A DNA stretch of 64,000 bases from Notospermus geniculatus (GCA_002633025.1 NMRB01000003.1:753838-817837), one strand, 5' to 3'; positions 33,692 through 49,300 are shown, counted from the stretch's first letter. Program-made: numbers and translations. Notes: generated by a model from the letters alone, not told the origin.

Positions 33692-36600
33692 TCAATAAAC
33701 AAACAGCAGAAGCAACATTTTCTGCTCGCACAGAAGAATATACCAAAGGGTGGTAGTCTTTGTTTGAAATCTCAATGGAGAACATCCTACCACAGTTAAA
33801 ACCCATATGTATGGGAATTTTCACCCCTACTATACAAGAAGGTCACCAAGTTTCCAAGTGGCTACAGCCAGAGTGAAGCAGCCTCAAAGAGAATGGCCCC
33901 AAGGTTTCTGCTATTGCTGGTCAAAGTAAATCAAAATATTCTTCTCCTTACTATATCTGGTCGGAAGACAGCCCTAATGTCAATTATTGTCATTTGGAAT
34001 TTGTCAAGATTCACGTTAATCATAACATTGAATCAGTTATTGTCAAGAAGTGCAGTAAGTGGGTTGTTAAGAGGGAAGATCAGGAGAATGTGGTGAAGAT
34101 TTAATGAAGATTTCACCAGAAGATCAACATATTTCATTTTTCATTGTGGTTGAGATGATTAGGGATGTCCGCTCAGGGCATCCAGAATGATGTGGGCTTA
34201 TTGTCCCCTGTCTTGGTTACTATTACTTTTAGCTGCTTTCCTCACAGCTGGATGACCTCACCTCCAGAAACAGCGAAAAGGTTCAGACATTGAAGCCTTT
34301 AATGGATCAGCTTTTTAGACTGCATACCTGCATCCAAGTTCAGATTTTAAATTCTTTAATATTGACAACTATTTCTTTGGACCAATGCAATGAACTACGA
34401 TCGGCTTTAACTCCATGCTCATAATTCTGTATACCGTACAATGCAAGAGGATGCTGAATGATTCCGAGAATGTGCATTTCACCAGCGTCTCTGCAATCCG
34501 TGTTTTATGATAAGCCAGGTGATGTACTACTACGTCTGTACTTAGTGGAAAACAGCCATAAAAAGGCCATTGATTTCAGTAGAACATGGTTCGGCTTGAT
34601 TGGCTCATACATATGAAATTGGCTAAAATGAAAGGACTGACAAAATCAGCCATTGCAAGAACCGATGAACATCGTACTCTTCAGCAAAGTCGCTGCAACA
34701 AGAACACTCCACCATTCCAACCTGAAGAACTTCACATCAGTCCATATCCAGCGACTCCCCCACTAAGGCGTACTACAGTCATGACAGTTGCCACTGCATC
34801 TTCTCTATTTCAAGAAGACCATCGTGCCTCTGCAAACTTCTAGGGCGAAGCCACGTCTGCAGACATGGCAGAAGGTGCCGACTATCAATACAAGTTATCT
34901 ACATGTAATTCAGGATGGTCTAACGCTTATAAAATTGCCTAAAGACAATGTCGTACATGTTTGAAGATGTGTAATACATTTATTCACAGTCGATTCTGAC
35001 GAAGTTGCATCAAACCAATCCAACAGTACATCAACAAAACATCCGAACTCTTACAAACTGTTAGCAAACATTTGGTAGAAGTTGCAATCGCCTAGTTATT
35101 TACCCGTTATCCTTGCAATGCATACCTGAGGCATAACATCAACAGATCGAAAGTGAATCGACATGGCTTCACAACTCAGCTCTTATATAAAATCACTACT
35201 ATGTAAACTTTGAGATGCTTGCCTACGTAACTTGAGCAACAGACATCATAAACTGAGGTAATTTCTCATGAAACATGACAAAAATAATCACAGATTGATT
35301 GGAAAGCGTTGCACTTGGAGAATGTGCGTCTGGTGCCTTACTTTAGGATACTACGAATAGTTCTCATAACAAGTCATTTCTTTACACTTCAGTTTTGATA
35401 GTACAACTGGCTGCAGCAAAGCAAACTGCCAGTCACGTGATGAAACTGATGGGGACGTTCGGGTTTACTTGGACTACGAATCAAATCTATGACTGCCACT
35501 TCAGTTTCTGGAATCTAACATTAGCAAGGAATAACACCCTCGTACAAGTTCTCCACCGATGTACAACCTCATTCTCACTGAAGCAGGTGTCACTGAAAGG
35601 TCAGGGTCAGCCAATAAAGCTCAAGGTCATTTGATGTGAATGTCAAGGTCGACCAATGATGTCAACTGTATCATGAGACTCCTTTGGGTAAAAATATTCT
35701 GCTGCATTGGGTAGAGAAGGAATATGTAAGATATCAACACTTCATTTACTGCCCCACCCCCTATACATGCCAGATGTTGACTACAACACAGAGATTTCCA
35801 GTGTGAAATGAATACTGGATTAAATGTTGAGTACATGTTACTTTCAGGATTCTTTTACAACCTGTCGAATATGCTGGAAAGACCCCGGAACGCTGAAATA
35901 TCACCTGCTAGAATCTGATAGGACGTGTGTATGCTTCATTTGCAAGAAAAAACCCAGCTCAACTGAGCGTTAGCAAACCAAACATGTTCTGTTAACAGTC
36001 TGCTAACTGTTGGTAATCGAAAGAATTTGTAAGATACCAGGATATCATTAGCGTGCACTTCGACCAACATGGGTGGATCTGTCATTGAAACAGCATTTCA
36101 GTAAACGCACCTTGAAAAACTTCAGCCATTAAAACCGCATGAAAAAACACAGGGTGAAAAGTGGGTATTTCCATTGATGCTTAGGCAAGGTTGTTCGAAA
36201 AATGCTTAGCTTTTTGCTGGTGAATGATACCTTTTTAGATCACATGGTGCGCTTAACAGTGGTTTTACTTAGCTTCATTCAGGGATGCCTGCCTGTGTTA
36301 CTCTAAATGTCCAATTTGCCACTGCAGATTGCATTTTTCCTGTGGCATAGCAAGTGATTGATATTAAGGAGTAGAAATTATCATTGGGACACACTGTACA
36401 TTAAGAGAACTTACGCCATCTTGGAAAGTCCATCGTCACCATATGTCACCTGAGGTAATTAGGAAAGCACGAACACGAATCAATCATGGGTAGGGGGGTC
36501 ATTAAGCCTTCACCAAATAAGAGAGCACCCTGCAGGTAATGTTGCAGCACTTGAAAACTGAAATTAAGAGTAAAGAAATCAATCAAGTTTTGGGAGGTAC

Positions 36601-38642
36601 AGCCCTCTGGAAAGTGAAAGGAACCCCTGCTCCCTCACTGATGATGATGACCTACGGAGTGAGGTCCCTCATCAATTACAACCCTTAAGGAAAGGGGAGC
36701 AAGCAAGGATAACAAATCACCCCAACCAGGGGTGGCAACAAGTTAAGAACCCAAGGGAGAGGAAGTGAATTTGTCACCTTTGGGCCGGTTGGTTTTGAAG
36801 TGATGTATTGCCCAATTAATTCATTGTGCATTACCTTTAATTACAAAAATCCAGTTTGCAATCAATCACTACAGCTCTCACTGGGACAATCTCAGACCCT
36901 TTGAGGTGACAGACAGGAACTTGCCATCTGTGCTGCGGTCAAGCAAAGGGGCCAATCACCAAAAATATCCTCACTCAGACTGTCCCTTTGGACACAATTC
37001 TACCGACCCGGTGTGCCTAACAACTCTTCAGTTATCACTCCAATATTACAAGTATTGCTTGTAACGTATGATGATATGAGATGATATGAGACCTACACCT
37101 CATACGCCTGCCATCATGCTCCTTCCATGGATTCAGTGAGGAACAGTGTCATCTGGACGCAAGGACCAAGGCACCGTTGAGGATACTATTTTCTGTGACA
37201 CCCATTAGATAGTTTGGTACAGGGTTCTTCAGCCTTGGAAACAAACCATAAAGTCTCCTCAACATCAAATAATCAGAGACTAAAAATACTTCGGTAATTT
37301 CCTCCTACACCTGTTCTCTTCCTCTCCTATTTACGGTCAGGAATTAATTGCAATCAGTGCATCAGAGCAAAACCTCCAATTATCTTTGATCAGGGGACAA
37401 AAGGCATGATCAGATCTCATTCCTCGGACATGATTGTCTTGATATTGCTGGAAGTAAGTGTCAGAGGTCACCTTGCCCAGTAATCAGCATTTTGTCGTAA
37501 GCTTAGAGGCGATTTCTGGGGAAATGAACCAAGTGTCCAGTTGGCTGACGATCCTTCAGACAATGGAATCATTCAATCTGCTATTGCTTTGATTTTGTTT
37601 CCACGTCATCCTTACGTACATCCTAAAAGAACCATTTTTTAAATATAAAATTTAACAATGTACAGTACAATCTCAAGCATGAAAAGAAATACATGCACAC
37701 CCCAAAGTTCCAGCTGAAGTGAAACTTTCCTGTTGACGTACATGTAGATATCAAGAACATGGTCAAATGACTGTATAGTGCGTGTCAGAAATGGATGCAA
37801 GATTGAGGGCTCATTTTGATCAGCAGGAGTAAATCGTCAAATTAAGGGATTCGCAGGTCAAGGAAACGCACTTTTAGTAGCAAGAGAAACAAGAAAGCAA
37901 AAAGAAAAGTGTCGAAGTAGAATTCAGGTCCACAAAGATGAAAAAGGGACAGGAAATCCCTTGCTTACCTTTCATATCTCACATTACAAGCACAAGGTAT
38001 TATCTGTCGAGACGAAAATAACATCAAATGTACAGAAAAACCGGAAATATCGGTCAGTCAAAATATCTGGTTTTGTATACCCCAGGTTTCAGCTGCATGC
38101 CAATGGGCAAGCTTATGAAGTGCTCCAGGGTGATGCTCCAGGCAGCAAATTCCATGCATAGAGACCAGTGTAACACATGGCGACACCCCGAGGCCATATT
38201 TCACTCCTGCTCTCTCAGCGAATTTATCAATTTGCAATTTCAAACTACTCTTCACACTTGAAGATGACTTAATTGCAAAATGACATCTCGACAGCGTTCA
38301 CTTGATTTCGTTCTTGCAATCGAATTCATCAACACCGATGAAAGTACTTTTAGTACTTCAACTGGTTCACAAGACAGTTCGTAGGGAGCCCAAGACATGC
38401 AAGAACAATAGTGATATGAAACAGAGTGAGAGGTTCGAACCCCGATTGAATTTACTTATGTTTGATAACTTCACAAATTACATATATACATTTGTAGTTG
38501 CAGGTACTTTGGTACTTTCTACCCAAGAAGTCAGAGGCACCTTCAATGACGAGGAGGTTCTGGAGGCCCTAATTTTGCTTCGTTACTGATTAAATCAGTC
38601 CCAAAATCTGCCCCCTCCCAGGAACCTTCAATTGCGATCTTT
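33692..38642. other. Noncoding or unrecognised stretch
   Basis: About 5 kb with no gene I can support. It contains TACATGTA near 34909 and 37740 and a small GATGATATGA tandem at about 37068-37088. Presumed intron or intergenic. Confidence 0.5.
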
Positions 38643-38643
38643 N
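38643..38643. other. Single-N contig junction or ambiguous base
   Basis: One N, with no duplicated sequence across it that I could find, unlike 58091. Confidence 0.7.
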
Positions 38644-41600
38644 TGGAGGTCGTCTGCTACAACTCACCCGCATCGTTTGTTATCAATGGCGTCTTCTGCT
38701 TAACTTGCCTTTATGAATTAAACAACATGCTGAATAAATTGTCCAACATCTTAGTCCAGATAATACTTCTTTTTAAAAGGTGTTCACATTGTCAACTTTT
38801 ACCGCCATGTCAAATGGCCACCTGAAACAACCATGTCGCTGTAGGTCAACTAAAAACCCACATCAGGAACACCCAAATAAACTGGGGCCAGTTCAGCTGC
38901 CATGTCAGAAAATATCATTGTATGACGTGCAATTGTAAAGAAACCCGTTGATTCTTGGGACACAGAACTTGAAAGTTAGTTTTAAAATAATCGGCTCTTC
39001 ATCAAGAGTAGTGAAACTATCGAACGCCATATTGCATTTATTTATAGGGTAATGATGCACAGTAGTGAATATAATACTCGCATTCTCACAAAGATTGTTT
39101 GTAGGATTTCAGAGCTGTTCACTGCTTTCCATCAGCCCATTGCATACCAAAACACGAGAAAGTTATGTTTAAACAGGAAAGCGTCATAACTAAAATAGAA
39201 AACTTAAGAGTGGCTGACCCTGCAGCCATGTCACACCATTTTGTTTCCTGCTTCAATCTGTCGGACTTCAACCCCGGGGCACTATGGCCCCAAGCTATGT
39301 CGACCTGCAGGATGCACCACAAGCGATATTCAAATCGTGCCGGGCAGCTCAGAGCGGCCCTTTGGACTCAGTTCCCCGCCGGCAGCACAGAAGTCTTACT
39401 GTGTTCCACTGCCATCATCGCCCTATTCAGAAATATTTCTGTCATCCTAAGACTGTAAATCACTACAAGAATCTGACCACTTGTGATCCTCTCCCCTCTT
39501 TCATCACCCGAGGACACCATCTCATCACTGTTGCAATACTGATCGAACGGACAATCGTTCCACTTCTAAATCCCCCGAGGTGCCCACCAATACATCAGAC
39601 CGACACTAAATTTGTCAACCTACTTGAGAAGCTTTTGTCAACAATTGGCAACAAGAGTTTCTTACTATGTAATTCAGCATCATTTGAGATGAACACAACA
39701 ATTGTTGCAATTGCGACAAGTACCATCATCAATTACAAGCAACTATAAATTCCTTTTCTCCGCATCTATTTTGAAATTGAAGTGTTTAAACTTGGTCACG
39801 CTGCAAGGTATTATAAAACCATCATTCAAATAACAAAGATAATTTGCAAATTAGCATAAAAGCAGAGTCCGACTGGTCACTGCTAAACATAGACTATCAG
39901 AGCACATGGCCAGCAACTGAAGCTAAAATTCGATTCCTAAGTGCAGTTAAGAAATAAGAAGTGTGGAGTCTATAAGTTTACAGAATGGCAGAAATTTTTA
40001 AAGGTTGCACCAGGAGATAAACCACCTAGGGTTCCAAGTTCAGACCTGTAACCATTAAAGTATGACACCAGTCACTTCCAAGCTCCGGTAAAGAGCAGAA
40101 TGGAGGCTGCACTGAAATTCTGTGACACCTGGTAACAAAAAACAAGTTTCAGTACAAGAGAGGTCATACATTGTAATATCCATCACAAGATACACTCTTG
40201 AATTTAAGGGCATCATTTTATCTTGGACTCGATCAGGCTCCCTTGTCAAAAGTTCTCTACCCACTTTGCTGTGTTTTTTCTGTCTTAAGTTGTCAAGTCT
40301 ATTATTTAGAGTGGAAATGGTAATTACCTCACAAAACATACCGATAGGGAATAATGCAAATGATTGACACTTAAGGGCCAAAGTATTGTTATTACCCCAA
40401 GGGGAAATGGATGATTCCCCAAATTTACAGCAACGATGCACCTGAATTGATTAATAGCACTGAAGAAGACCCCTGTTTTGCTTTTTAACAAAGACGATTA
40501 CACGGTTATGGTGCCATGTTGGTTGGGAACAAATTTGGCAACTGATGTTTATCGATAATGTCCTATGGTATGAAAAGAAGGAACTTAACGCACTGCGCCC
40601 CTTCATGGGAACAAGTCACGGTCTTCGTACACACAGTAGGGGGTTGAAGAGTCATCTTGGTGGTGTTGTCTTGTCGTTTGACAACGTGAATGCGACATGC
40701 TGTGCAAGATAAAACAGACATTTGTAATCTCGTTATGACCTCAATCAATCCTACATTACTGACACGAACTATAGAGTCTGCCACTAAAATCTGAGGCATT
40801 TCTAATGTTTTGGAAACATCATGTTTGAGTGTCTATTTGAATAAATACCAAGCTTCGTGTAGGACCAAAATGTGAAGTTGCTTTTTCTATTATTCACTGG
40901 ACAATTAATTTTTGATATTGGTTTTACCTGTTTCTTTTTACTCTTATACGATGCCATTCAGCCTAATTCTCCTCTATACTGGGAATTTTCGAATGCAGCT
41001 ACCTTCGAATGCCCCCACCCACCTTTGATTCCACGTAATGCTTGCACTCTTTCCATTGAACATTATTCCAAAATAACCTCAGGAATGCGGGCTCTAGATG
41101 AGAAAACAAAAAAGTATACAAACAAGTGGTAACAATTAGCTGAGCCGAAATCGATTGGTATAAATAAAAGATTAGTGAAACAGAAGTAACACAAATGAAC
41201 TTGTGGTGTACCACTAGCATGACTAGGTACCGGTACATGGATATATGATATCCATTCCAACGTAACCACATTAACGTTAAAGCATTTTTACTGAATACGA
41301 TTATTACGTGCCAGTAAGAAAAAAAATGGTTAAATGGTCCAAGGACCATGTGCTCACCTGGGTGAATGTACCAGAAGAACAAACAAGTGCCCAGTTGATA
41401 TGTTCCAGGCAAACGTCATATCGGGTTATATTATAACATTTTTGGTATTGTTCATAAGATATGAGCCGAAGTACATTTTTCAAAATGGACGACTGGCGGT
41501 CATATTTGAAGTCCAGTCCGGCTGAAATTTGCTGCATTTATACATTAGGGTTCGTAGATCATTGTAAATTCTGACATTTACTGCATTACAGTGGTGAAGT

Positions 41601-44600
41601 GAGGTTAAAATGTTTTTCAAGGTACTTGAAAATGCTCTATTATGATTAGTCTGCAATAAATTAAACAATTTCAGTGTACTTTGCGTCATTAACTCTGCCC
41701 ATTTCCACAGGCATGACAGGCAGCGAAGTTCACCCTGGAACTCAGAATGAGGCTTAGAAAGGTAGTGCAAGGCTATTGGCATTATGTGCTCCACAGTGAG
41801 AGGTAAACCAGAAAACATTTGAAGAAGAGAAGGAATGTACACACATAATTAGTTCAGAGCAATTGAATTACTTAACTGCAATGATATCGAGTTTAGAGAA
41901 CACATCGTAGATGCTTCTCAAAGGATATTTTGGATACATCCCTACGTGTGACTAAATTATTAAAGGCAACCAATCCAGAGTGAAAGGAATGAAGGACTTT
42001 AAGCTGAGGAGGAAAACATTCTGTGAAAGTTTCTTATATTTGGCGTCTACAACTTTGTTGGTTTCCAACATTTTTACCCGGAAATATTTTGACTCACCCC
42101 CAACTAGTGATACCGACAATTTAAATGCCCACGTGAAGGAGTTTTCACAATAAACCTATCAAGTGGAGAACGAAGATCTTTCTGCCCTTCCTGAAAGGTT
42201 CTGACTACTTCTGTGAGCTAATTAGTACTTTGGATTCTACCTCTTTATTCCTCTGCAGAATATGGTAAGTCAGCATGTTATTTCGATACAAACTTACAAA
42301 TAATTCTTCAAAATATTTGATGCAAACAGTCAGTTTTCATCGACAGCATATCATCGTTGTACATGTGTCAGACATGTCAGAGCAGTTCACTTATTCCCGT
42401 AACAGTATCTCATAGAATCCCCAACCACGCCATTCATTTATATCAGTTTGACGGTATGTACGTACATTGCATGTCTATATGAAAGTATCAAAAATACAGG
42501 TACTACACGTCAACATCACTCGGCAAAAGGTCGTTACATGTTCTTTCTTTTATCAATGCTTTCTCAAAGCATCATTGGAAAGAAAAATCGCTGAAACAAA
42601 TTTATGGATGCAGAAATAGCCCTGTGTTTATGCAAATGGTAGCTGCTGTTTGGATGCAGAGACCCAGCATGATACATTGCCTACTTCTTGTAAACAAATA
42701 TATCTATTAATTCCCCTATTAAAAAAGTACCTTAGGTAAAAATGTTCATGATATCCAAGGTATTGAGAATGGAACAAATTTGAGAACATCAGTTTACATG
42801 AAGATCATGACAATTATGGGTTTTAGAACGAAAGGGTTCAATAATTGTCTTGTAGGATGAGTTCAGCTGGGCTAGCCATTCCATGTAAACCATTTCACTC
42901 TTAAACAACAGAAGGATTTTGTAAATGTCAAGAAATCCCCACGTTTATGCTTGCCTGGCTACTCCACTGCGCCATGACTACAGTAAGCTAAAGCAAACGA
43001 AGATAAAGAAAGAAAAGTAGGAAATCACTTAATGTTATTTAACGATGATCAACCGAAGGCCTTTGACAGTGGTATTCTACAGTAAAATGTGACAACGAAC
43101 TGTAACCACCATACCCCTCCTGGTGCCGATGGCCCAATGCATAAATCCCATTGAATTTGTAAGTTTTCTTCTGATATGATTGATTTATCATTTTCATTCC
43201 TGTGCAGCATGATGCACACGCCTGTAGAAACGTTCACACCGTCGAGGTATCCGAAACAAGCATTCCTTGCAGCTGACAGCCACAATACACTGACAGCAAA
43301 GATAAACACAGAACACTTCTATAACTTCACACTAATACATCAAGTACGTCCAGGGAGCACTTGGTTCGAAACTATCTTGTTTGCTTGATGCTAAGTTACG
43401 AAGGCAGTCTTCGTAGATTAAAGACAGCTTCACGACGAATTCGTCCAATGTGGACCAATGTTTGTCTTGAACAAGGGTACAGGACTACAAGTCCGCTTTA
43501 GTCCTTTGGTCATTTGGAACTATTTTCCAAATAGGTCAGGATTTACTGGGGATTATATATGAACTGCTTCAAAAGTTCTTACACCAGTCAACACAGTAGA
43601 ATAACTTTTGGTTGGTATCATTCTCTTGACAGGAAGACCTTCCTGGTAGCTTACTGTCAGTAAAACACTAAAGAATTGTTTTATCACTTGAAACTTTCAG
43701 ATAAACCAATTTTACCTCTGAACAAACTTTGGTTAGACTAGACTAGCAAATATGAAAAGGTGGATACCCCAGCATAGCTCATCAAATTGTCTGCGGAGAA
43801 AGTAGTATGATAAACGTCAGGTACAGCGAGTACTTTGTTCGAACATGAAGAAGTGTGTCAGAATCTGTGATTATACATACAAATGCTGACAGTAACAACC
43901 TGTTCATGGAGATCTAGACAGAAGTTTCCAGGAAGCAGACAAAAACACAACCTCTCTATAACTGACACCCCAAGAACTGAAAAAAAGATGTTTCAAGAAA
44001 AGCTGTTGCAGTGTCATGCTCCACAACCTCTGTGTGTATATGGGGGAGGATGCTTTTACACCTTACAAGCAGAAAGGTGCTAAGAAAGGGCAACCTAAGT
44101 TACCACCAACAATTTGACAACTGTAAGTTTTTGTACTAAGTTATTCATATACACATGTAAATAACGCAGTAATTGCGGAGTGGTAAAAAGTTGCATTACC
44201 TTTGTCAGCTCTGTGTGAGATAATTGAGTTTTCACCAGAACAGAGGAGGTTGGGGGAAAAGACTTGTAGGTATGGTAAAAAGCATCATAGTTCCTAAACA
44301 AAAGCTTCCTCATTCCTCTCATATCTTGCTTAATTTTCCAAAAACCTGTGTGTGTGATAGATAATCAAGCTCAGTTGATGAAAATTTGGGTTATCAATCA
44401 GCGAATACCTTTATGATGTTGCTAATATATCTTGATGACTGGATTCCTTAATTGAAGATGAAAGAATGGCAGTTGCGTTGTATCTGTGCATGATAGAGAC
44501 CACCCATTTGTTTGTCTGGTAAAACAATCAGCTAGAAGGTGAGAAAATTACTAACCCACGGTAGAGAGGGTATCAGAATAGGTAGGTGGTCAAGGTGTAG

Positions 44601-46071
44601 AGCATAAGTGCTGAGTGGGGCCTACTGTAGAATTTCCTGCAGTTGTAATCCTGCGCAATTAGGAATTGAGTACCCACTTTTGCCATCTGCCTTGGCAAAG
44701 GTCTTTAAATTCGCATTTCTCCACCAGTGTTATTGCCAACCATCTGACTGTCTTCGTCAATGTTCGTGTAGGCCTAGGCCTACCGAGTACGGCAACAACA
44801 AAAGTTCTAAGACGGTGAAAGGAGGTCTATGTCCCAAGCTATGCGAAGGAAATCTGGAAAATCTTGTTGAAAAGAAAATTTTCAGCCACATCAGCAGTGA
44901 TGTTCTACAGCTCGAAGGAACAGATTCTACAAACATACAAGAAGTACAAGAAGTTAGAGAGAGCTCGCTTGTAGGATGCAACATGTGTTGGGATATCGGA
45001 TGAATTAGATGATATCCAAAGTCTGATGCAAGTTTTTATTTACGAAGCTACATGTAGGTTGAGGTGCAACCTTATGCTTCTAGGTTTATTAACCTTTTTC
45101 ATTAACAAGTTCATGCTATTCTTGGAGATTTAGTCAGAATCGATCAAGTGCTTTCTGGCACTTTACTCTATTAAACTACAGTAGCTTTGGCTCCTGCACT
45201 GCTGATAGTTTTATAATCTCCTTCATGTCATTGCCGATCTCCAGTGCCTTCCCATTATGAATGGCAACGGACTTACTACAATACAGTACTCGAAACGATA
45301 TCATCTTACATTAGTGCAATTTCCAGACTATAAGAACGAATGGCAGCAGCCTTTCAAAAATGCCACTTTACCAAATATACAATGTACATTACAGCCATTC
45401 TGTTGAAAAAGCAACTGAGCTATTACTAAGGTCCAGTCAATCATTACTATGCCTTGAAGCAAGGAGCAACATCATCATGCCCAAGAGAGCATAACCAAAT
45501 TAATGAGAGAATTAATAAGCCAATCAAAATGGTAGACAGAAGATAACCTGCCTAGCAGTTTGCACCTCAATGACCAAGTTCTCTAGTTAACATATTACAA
45601 ACTTTCTCATCAGACTGTTCAATGTTTTATGTAAAAAACTACAATTATGGCTAACTACCATTTGTTGGCATAGAGGCTGAATGGCCAAAGAAACCTTTGG
45701 CCATCAGGTAAGCTGGAAACTTGAAACATTTTATTAGTCAGAAGAAGTTCCAGTTCATACTCCTCCTGCCCAAACTCCAAACATACCAAACTGATCCGCA
45801 TCTCAGAATTTTATCGTTAGTACAAACCCAAAGAAAAACCTAGTGGTTGTATAATTTGCTTTGTGTTAGGTCTTTTGCATCCCATTAGGATATTTCAACG
45901 AACGTAACGCATAACCACAAGTTATGTTTCCGATATCTATCATTAACTCCAAACCACAAGTTATGTTACCATATTACAGAGCCTAACATCCCAAACTGAT
46001 AAGTCCACTTATCTCCGGTTTACAAAAACTGATAATTTATTGCATATAAGGGTGAGGATAGTTCTTTTCAG
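38644..46071. other. Mostly noncoding stretch with weak ORFs
   Basis: No recognisable gene. The largest open frames are 39284-39748 (listed), 41412-40999 minus (137 codons, hydrophobic) and 41842-41480 minus (120 codons). None has a motif. TACCGGTA runs into a TACATG at 41227. TAGGCCTAGGCCTA is at 44769-44782. A 15-bp direct repeat, ACCACAAGTTATGTT, occurs twice near 45914 and 45953. Confidence 0.45.
39284..39748 (+). CDS. Unrecognised 154-codon ORF
   Basis: This ATG-started frame is the longest ATG-to-stop frame free of Ns in the window. It overlaps another open frame (39165-39458) in a locally CpG-richer patch. Composition is His/Cys/Pro-rich (for example HCHHRPIQKYFCHP) and carries no known zinc-binding spacing. 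At this length a chance ORF is expected somewhere in 64 kb, so support is weak. No splice signals or neighbours help. Confidence 0.12.
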   Translation: MAPSYVDLQDAPQAIFKSCRAAQSGPLDSVPRRQHRSLTVFHCHHRPIQKYFCHPKTVNHYKNLTTCDPLPSFITRGHHLITVAILIERTIVPLLNPPRCPPIHQTDTKFVNLLEKLLSTIGNKSFLLCNSASFEMNTTIVAIATSTIINYKQL

Positions 46072-46374
46072 GAATTACCAGTTAACCATACCAATGACTA
46101 CTTCATGGCCCACTCTCTTTGCTTCCCACAACTTTGGTACCAACAGCTCTACCGAGATGACCTCTGTCAGAATGGTTGAGCAGACTGGGATACTGGAACA
46201 GAAATTAATAGAAATAGAGGGGTCACAAGGAGCAATGATTTGCAACAAAAGGCATGAAAAAATGAGCCAACAATTTGAGTTTATTCATAATACTAAAAGG
46301 ACAACTGCAGCCTTAACATGTATCAGAAAGCAACAGCCTTCGGGAGAACAGGCATGCTTTCTTTGCCATACCAG
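46072..46374 (+). CDS. Candidate internal exon, 303 bp
   Basis: A pyrimidine-rich acceptor (GTTCTTTTCAG|) and a canonical donor (CCAG|GTAACT) bracket 303 bp that are open in one frame throughout. Both introns would be phase 2, so the exon is symmetrical. The frame reads from NYQLTIPMTTSWPTLF through a charged segment (EQKLIEIEGSQGAMICNKRH) to QACFLCHT. It has several Cys and His but no spacing I recognise as a zinc finger. A second frame from the same acceptor is open for 35 codons. Supported by splice signals and openness only. Confidence 0.28.
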
Positions 46375-49300
46375 GTAACTTCAATGCTTACCAAACTTTC
46401 TAAGAAAATCAATCGGGATCACTCGAAGGTAAATGATTAATAACGAAGGCCCTGCAAAAACAAACAGGACCAAGAACATGTGGTGTGTGCTTCTCCTCGT
46501 CGAATGCACAGTGTTACACTGGGGACATAGTGTATCACGTTTACTTTGGTCATAATCCAATAATATTTATGTAGTTGCATACCTTGAATTCCCTATACTC
46601 AACCTCGCTGATACAGTTGGTGTTGCTGTGTACTGGACCTAACTGTTCATAACGTGTCATTGACATACCGTACCTTGAATATAACTTACTCAGCTCTTGT
46701 TCAACACTTCTCTATGGCATTTTTATAAATTTGGCCGCGCTGAAGAGTACACCTTAGGCATGAAGACGTACCTTTGATACATTTGGAATGCTGGTTTTGT
46801 ATTCTCGTCCTTTGAGATGAAGTGTCATTGAATTCTTTTGAGTCAAAGTTATTTTCACAAACGAGATCAGTTTTCACCCATCTTACTTCAACAACGAAGG
46901 ATTTCTCAAAAACTAAAAGAATTCCTGCAGCCAACAACTAAGGTTAAAATTGATGAAATATCATTGACCTTAACTAACTCGTACAGTTAAATCACACGAG
47001 GTAGCAATGTGTAACATGGCTCCTCAATATATTATTCACAATCAGAACATCCCATTGAGAAGTGATTTGTCTAATCATTGTCAAAGTAATCAAAGTTGAT
47101 TGAGCTATTAAGGTACAGATAGGACGTCAAAAATTCTACCCTTTCAAAATACCAAAGGACACTTGACCATTCATATCAAATTGTGCAATTAGAGTATTAA
47201 TTACATTGGAAACCTTCACTGCAGCATTTCCCACACTTTTTGTACATTGGGCGGCACTCTTCTGCATTCCTGCATCTTTTCCCAAACTAGATTTTGTCTT
47301 TTTATCAGGTAAAGGAATATTGTACCAAAAGTACATTACCATTTTGTTTACTTGATATCCACACAAAGGCATGAAAGGTTGATGAAAATACATGTCGAGG
47401 GCTGTTAGTTATTTGGTCTTTTTATACTGGAATTTTGCGATGGACAGCACATGGGTCAGAGAATCAGAATCAAAGCATCCAACACAGATTCAAAATTTCT
47501 CTTTTATTGTATGACACAGAAACAGATGGAAAAGTGGAAGATGACTTGTGAGATATAACGGTGGAGTCTAAAAAAGAAATATTATTGAAGGGCGTGTCTT
47601 GAATGATTGAGTGGATATCTTCAAGATAACACGACGAGACTCTAACCTGTTGATACAGAGAATACTAATCACATAATGGCACGATCCAATTGGATTCATT
47701 TTGGTGGAAATGTCGAGATCAGGCTATTCGTCGCGGAAAGAAAAGCTTCATGCTGTTAGCAGACTCCAGGGTGCCAGAAAAAACCTCGGCACTAAGTAGG
47801 CCTGTATAGGCTTGTGGCTAATATCAAAAATTCCTTAGCGAGCTCGCTTATGAATTTTTGCTGTAATACCAATTTGCTATTATGAACGTCACGTTCAATT
47901 ATTCCGAACATAAATTGTACTACAGTTTGACAGGTCACAAAATATGCATTAGTCCAGAGCTGATGGACGATTTTTTTCGTCCTCAATTTTTGGGGCTTGT
48001 GTACCCAATTTCACAGTAGGTAAACCAACCTTTATTTGCTGAACAGCAAAAACAATGATGTTTCCCACCAAACACCCAATATGCTGGAATTTTTATTTAA
48101 ATAATTCACTTGCCATTCGTACCCTAGGGGAACCATTGATAGGAAGTTAACCTGAGAGATTTGTTTGAAGTTTTCATGAAAATTGTTGAGCGATGGGAGA
48201 AATACGATATCCAAAATGAGTTCACATTTTCTGGAATTCCAATGTTAACGATGTTGGTGCTCAAGGCAAATTCAAATAAATTTGGAGCTGACAGACATTA
48301 GCAGGCCTACTTTGTTCAGCACTTATATTCTTGGCCAATAATTCTTTTAAGAAATGCTTCGACAATGTCACCGTTACCATAAAGGTATAGACCAATATTA
48401 CAGTTATAGTTAGAGGGTTTATTTACATTACGTACAGGTGAAATAGGGCTGATTCCGTCGAGAAACTGAACATCCTTCTCTGCCGAAGAAGCTGATGATG
48501 CTTGTATCATTACATGTATTCATTGATACATTAATTATACGTGCCTTTGCTGCACATATTGGGAAGGTCAATGAACCCACTACCATTGAATCTATGTAAA
48601 CATCTACAACGAATGCACTAGCCCCAGGCATAAAGTGCCCCTCAGGAGATTTCTTCAACCAACTGGCTCTCAATGGGCAACTCAGCCATTGAAAACTGTG
48701 GTCAGTCGCGTTGGGTTCCACCGTAAGCTGTCAAGCAAACCAATGGTGAAATGCACATTGAGCGCAAACCGATGCGAAAAAAACTTTGGAGAGGCGCTAT
48801 TACATGTAGGTAGTGTAATGGTTCAAAGAATACTTCGATTGCATACATCATTGGATGACAAGCTGGTTATATACTGTCGATATGAATGAAGTAAGCTGTG
48901 TCAGTGTCAGAATATATCAAAATGATGTGATTCTCTTTTGACATGGAATGAGTTATAAATAGAGATATGACACCATTTTGACCGAAGAAGTAAGACATTT
49001 AAGATGACCTCAGATTAACCCAGGACAATAAGTTTATCCAGGTTAATTCCAACAGTAATCATTTTGGCTATGTGGGAGATGTAGGTCAGTGTCACACTGA
49101 GGATTTAGCTTTGCGTAGGTGGAGGACAGTCCACTAACATAATTCCCATTATTTGATATCTTTCATACTCAAATATTTATACATTTATGTAAGCCCATAA
49201 GAATTTGGGACTAACAGGGAAGAATCAGGCAAAATATTTTCCCACAGTGTAATAATGACTTTTGACATGAATACTGCAATAAATAGTGGGAGTTTTTGAT